A DNA stretch of 64,000 bases, from positions 1 to 64,000 of the forward strand of contig NZ_LSZO01000018.1 of assembly GCF_001580025.1 (NCBI RefSeq), given 5' to 3'. Position 1 is the first letter of the stretch, and every line of letters begins with the position of its first letter. The DNA comes from Ventosimonas gracilis. Lineage in GTDB: Bacteria; Pseudomonadota; Gammaproteobacteria; Pseudomonadales; Pseudomonadaceae. The translations under genes were made by a program, and so were the position numbers. The notes below the pieces were generated by a model that saw only the letters and a list, made by a program, of their open reading frames with translations, was not told the origin of the DNA and ran no database searches. Shown in pieces: positions 63,092 to 64,000 of the stretch.

Positions 63092-64000
63092 ATGAACCCA
63101 GTGGTAAAAACCAATCTGCTCGGGCTTTCCCGTGCGCAGATGGAGGCTTTTTTTGTCTCCATCGGCGAGAAGCCGTTTCGCGCGATGCAAGTGATGAAAT
63201 GGATTCATCAATTCGGCGAGTGCGATTTTGCGCAGATGAGCAATCTGTCCAAAGCGCTGCAGGCCAGGCTCGCAGAATGCGCCGAAGTGCGCCCGCCAGA
63301 AATCCTTAGCCAGCAGTTTTCCGCAGACGGCACGCGCAAATGGGTGGTGCGAGTGGCTTCCGGCAGTTCAGTGGAAACCGTGTTTATCCCGCAGCGCGGG
63401 CGCGGCACCTTGTGCGTGTCGTCACAGGCCGGTTGTGCGCTCGATTGCAGCTTTTGCTCGACCGGCAAGCAGGGCTTTAACAGTGATTTAACCAGCGCGG
63501 AAATCATCGGCCAGGTCTGGCTGGCCTGTCAGTCCTTCGCTAAAACGATGCCCGCCGAGCGACCTGTGACCAATGTGGTGCTGATGGGTATGGGTGAGCC
63601 GTTGCTTAATTTCGATAACGTCGTTTCGGCCATGAATATCATGCTGGATGACTTCGGCTACGGCATTTCCAAGCGCAAGGTCACGCTGTCCACCTCAGGC
63701 GTAGCGCCAATGATTGACCGCCTTGCTGAAGTGACCGATGTTGCGCTTGCGCTGTCGCTGCACGCGCCCAATGATGAACTGCGCAGCCAACTGGTGCCGA
63801 TTAACCGCAAGTATCCGCTTGCCGTGGTGCTCGCCGCTTGCCGCCGTTATATCGAAGGATTGGGCGAAAAACGCCGTTTGACCGTTGAATACACACTGCT
63901 TAAAGAAGTCAATGACCAGCCGCAGCATGCCGCGGAACTGGCTCTTTTGCTTAAAGGGTTTCCCTGCAAAATCAATTTAATCCCGTTTAATCCCTTTGCT
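63092..64000 (+). CDS. rlmN: 23S rRNA/tRNA adenine-C2 methyltransferase RlmN (partial, cut by window end)
   Basis: The open frame from ATG 63092 runs to the window edge, so 303 residues are seen (the full protein is about 370-380). The radical-SAM motif CALDCSFC is followed by [21 protein letters not shown] and [13 protein letters not shown], all typical of RlmN. It methylates A2503 of 23S rRNA and A37 of some tRNAs. It follows ndk in an operon, as in Pseudomonas. Confidence 0.97.
   Translation, partial: MNPVVKTNLLGLSRAQMEAFFVSIGEKPFRAMQVMKWIHQFGECDFAQMSNLSKALQARLAECAEVRPPEILSQQFSADGTRKWVVRVASGSSVETVFIPQRGRGTLCVSSQAGCALDCSFCSTGKQGFNSDLTSAEIIGQVWLACQSFAKTMPAERPVTNVVLMGMGEPLLNFDNVVSAMNIMLDDFGYGISKRKVTLSTSGVAPMIDRLAEVTDVALALSLHAPNDELRSQLVPINRKYPLAVVLAACRRYIEGLGEKRRLTVEYTLLKEVNDQPQHAAELALLLKGFPCKINLIPFNPFA

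Overview
The window is chromosomal DNA from a gammaproteobacterium, most likely of the Pseudomonadales. The evidence is gene order and family content: an M16 peptidase pair and rsmD divergent from ftsY-ftsE-ftsX-rpoH, an AlgZ/AlgR-type pair, a coxBA-ctaG-coxC cluster followed by DUF2909 and SURF1 genes, a PiuA-type siderophore receptor followed by a Sel1 protein, azurin, split pntAA/pntAB/pntB, and ndk-rlmN. I cannot name a genus.

Layout. 1-6100: the end of a substrate-binding protein gene, the permease and ATPase genes of an amino-acid-type (HAAT) ABC importer, a glutamine-synthetase-like ligase and an EutR-like AraC regulator, which together look like uptake and gamma-glutamylation of an amine. 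6245-7160: a small exported Cache-like protein, then tRNA-Glu and tRNA-Gly with a promoter and a terminator. 7177-15700: an accessory stretch that looks richer in G+C. It has an edd-like scrap, a recJ remnant, an MFS exporter with a divergent HxlR regulator, a DUF2157-DUF4401 fusion with its GDYXXLXY partner, and copA-cueR with a CueR-type promoter. Direct repeats bound part of it. 15877-21623: an aa3-type cytochrome c oxidase operon. 21621-24974: a segment between perfect 18-bp inverted repeats, holding a PotF-like protein gene with a heptanucleotide repeat at its start, a decayed VbhA/Fic module and an ion antiporter.

25230-33124: siderophore receptor, Sel1 protein, TenA, azurin, patatin-like lipase, phosphopantetheinyl transferase and STAS protein. 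33564-35018: a lone alpha/beta hydrolase and a broken TonB receptor. 35027-45297: transhydrogenase, rsmD, M16 peptidases, ftsYEX and rpoH. 45497-54618: TerD, TerC, TerA-like and HAD genes facing an M23 peptidase, a coiled-coil membrane protein, a bactofilin and a TerD-protease fusion, then bioA and a thioesterase. 54615-64000: tadA, a multicopper oxidase, a three-gene operon of an unknown protein with AlgZ/AlgR-type proteins, a second TonB receptor, yejK, tRNA-Pro, a structured mobile-element-like repeat, ndk and rlmN (cut by the window edge).

Copper and respiration recur: CopA/CueR, cytochrome oxidase with its CtaG copper chaperone, azurin and a multicopper oxidase. A family of short palindromes is scattered between the genes. 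The points most worth following are the heptanucleotide repeat at 22021, the TerD-protease fusion at 51614, the 267-bp structured element at 62303 and the unknown gene abutting the AlgZ/AlgR pair at 56630. All family assignments come from reading translations, not from database searches.
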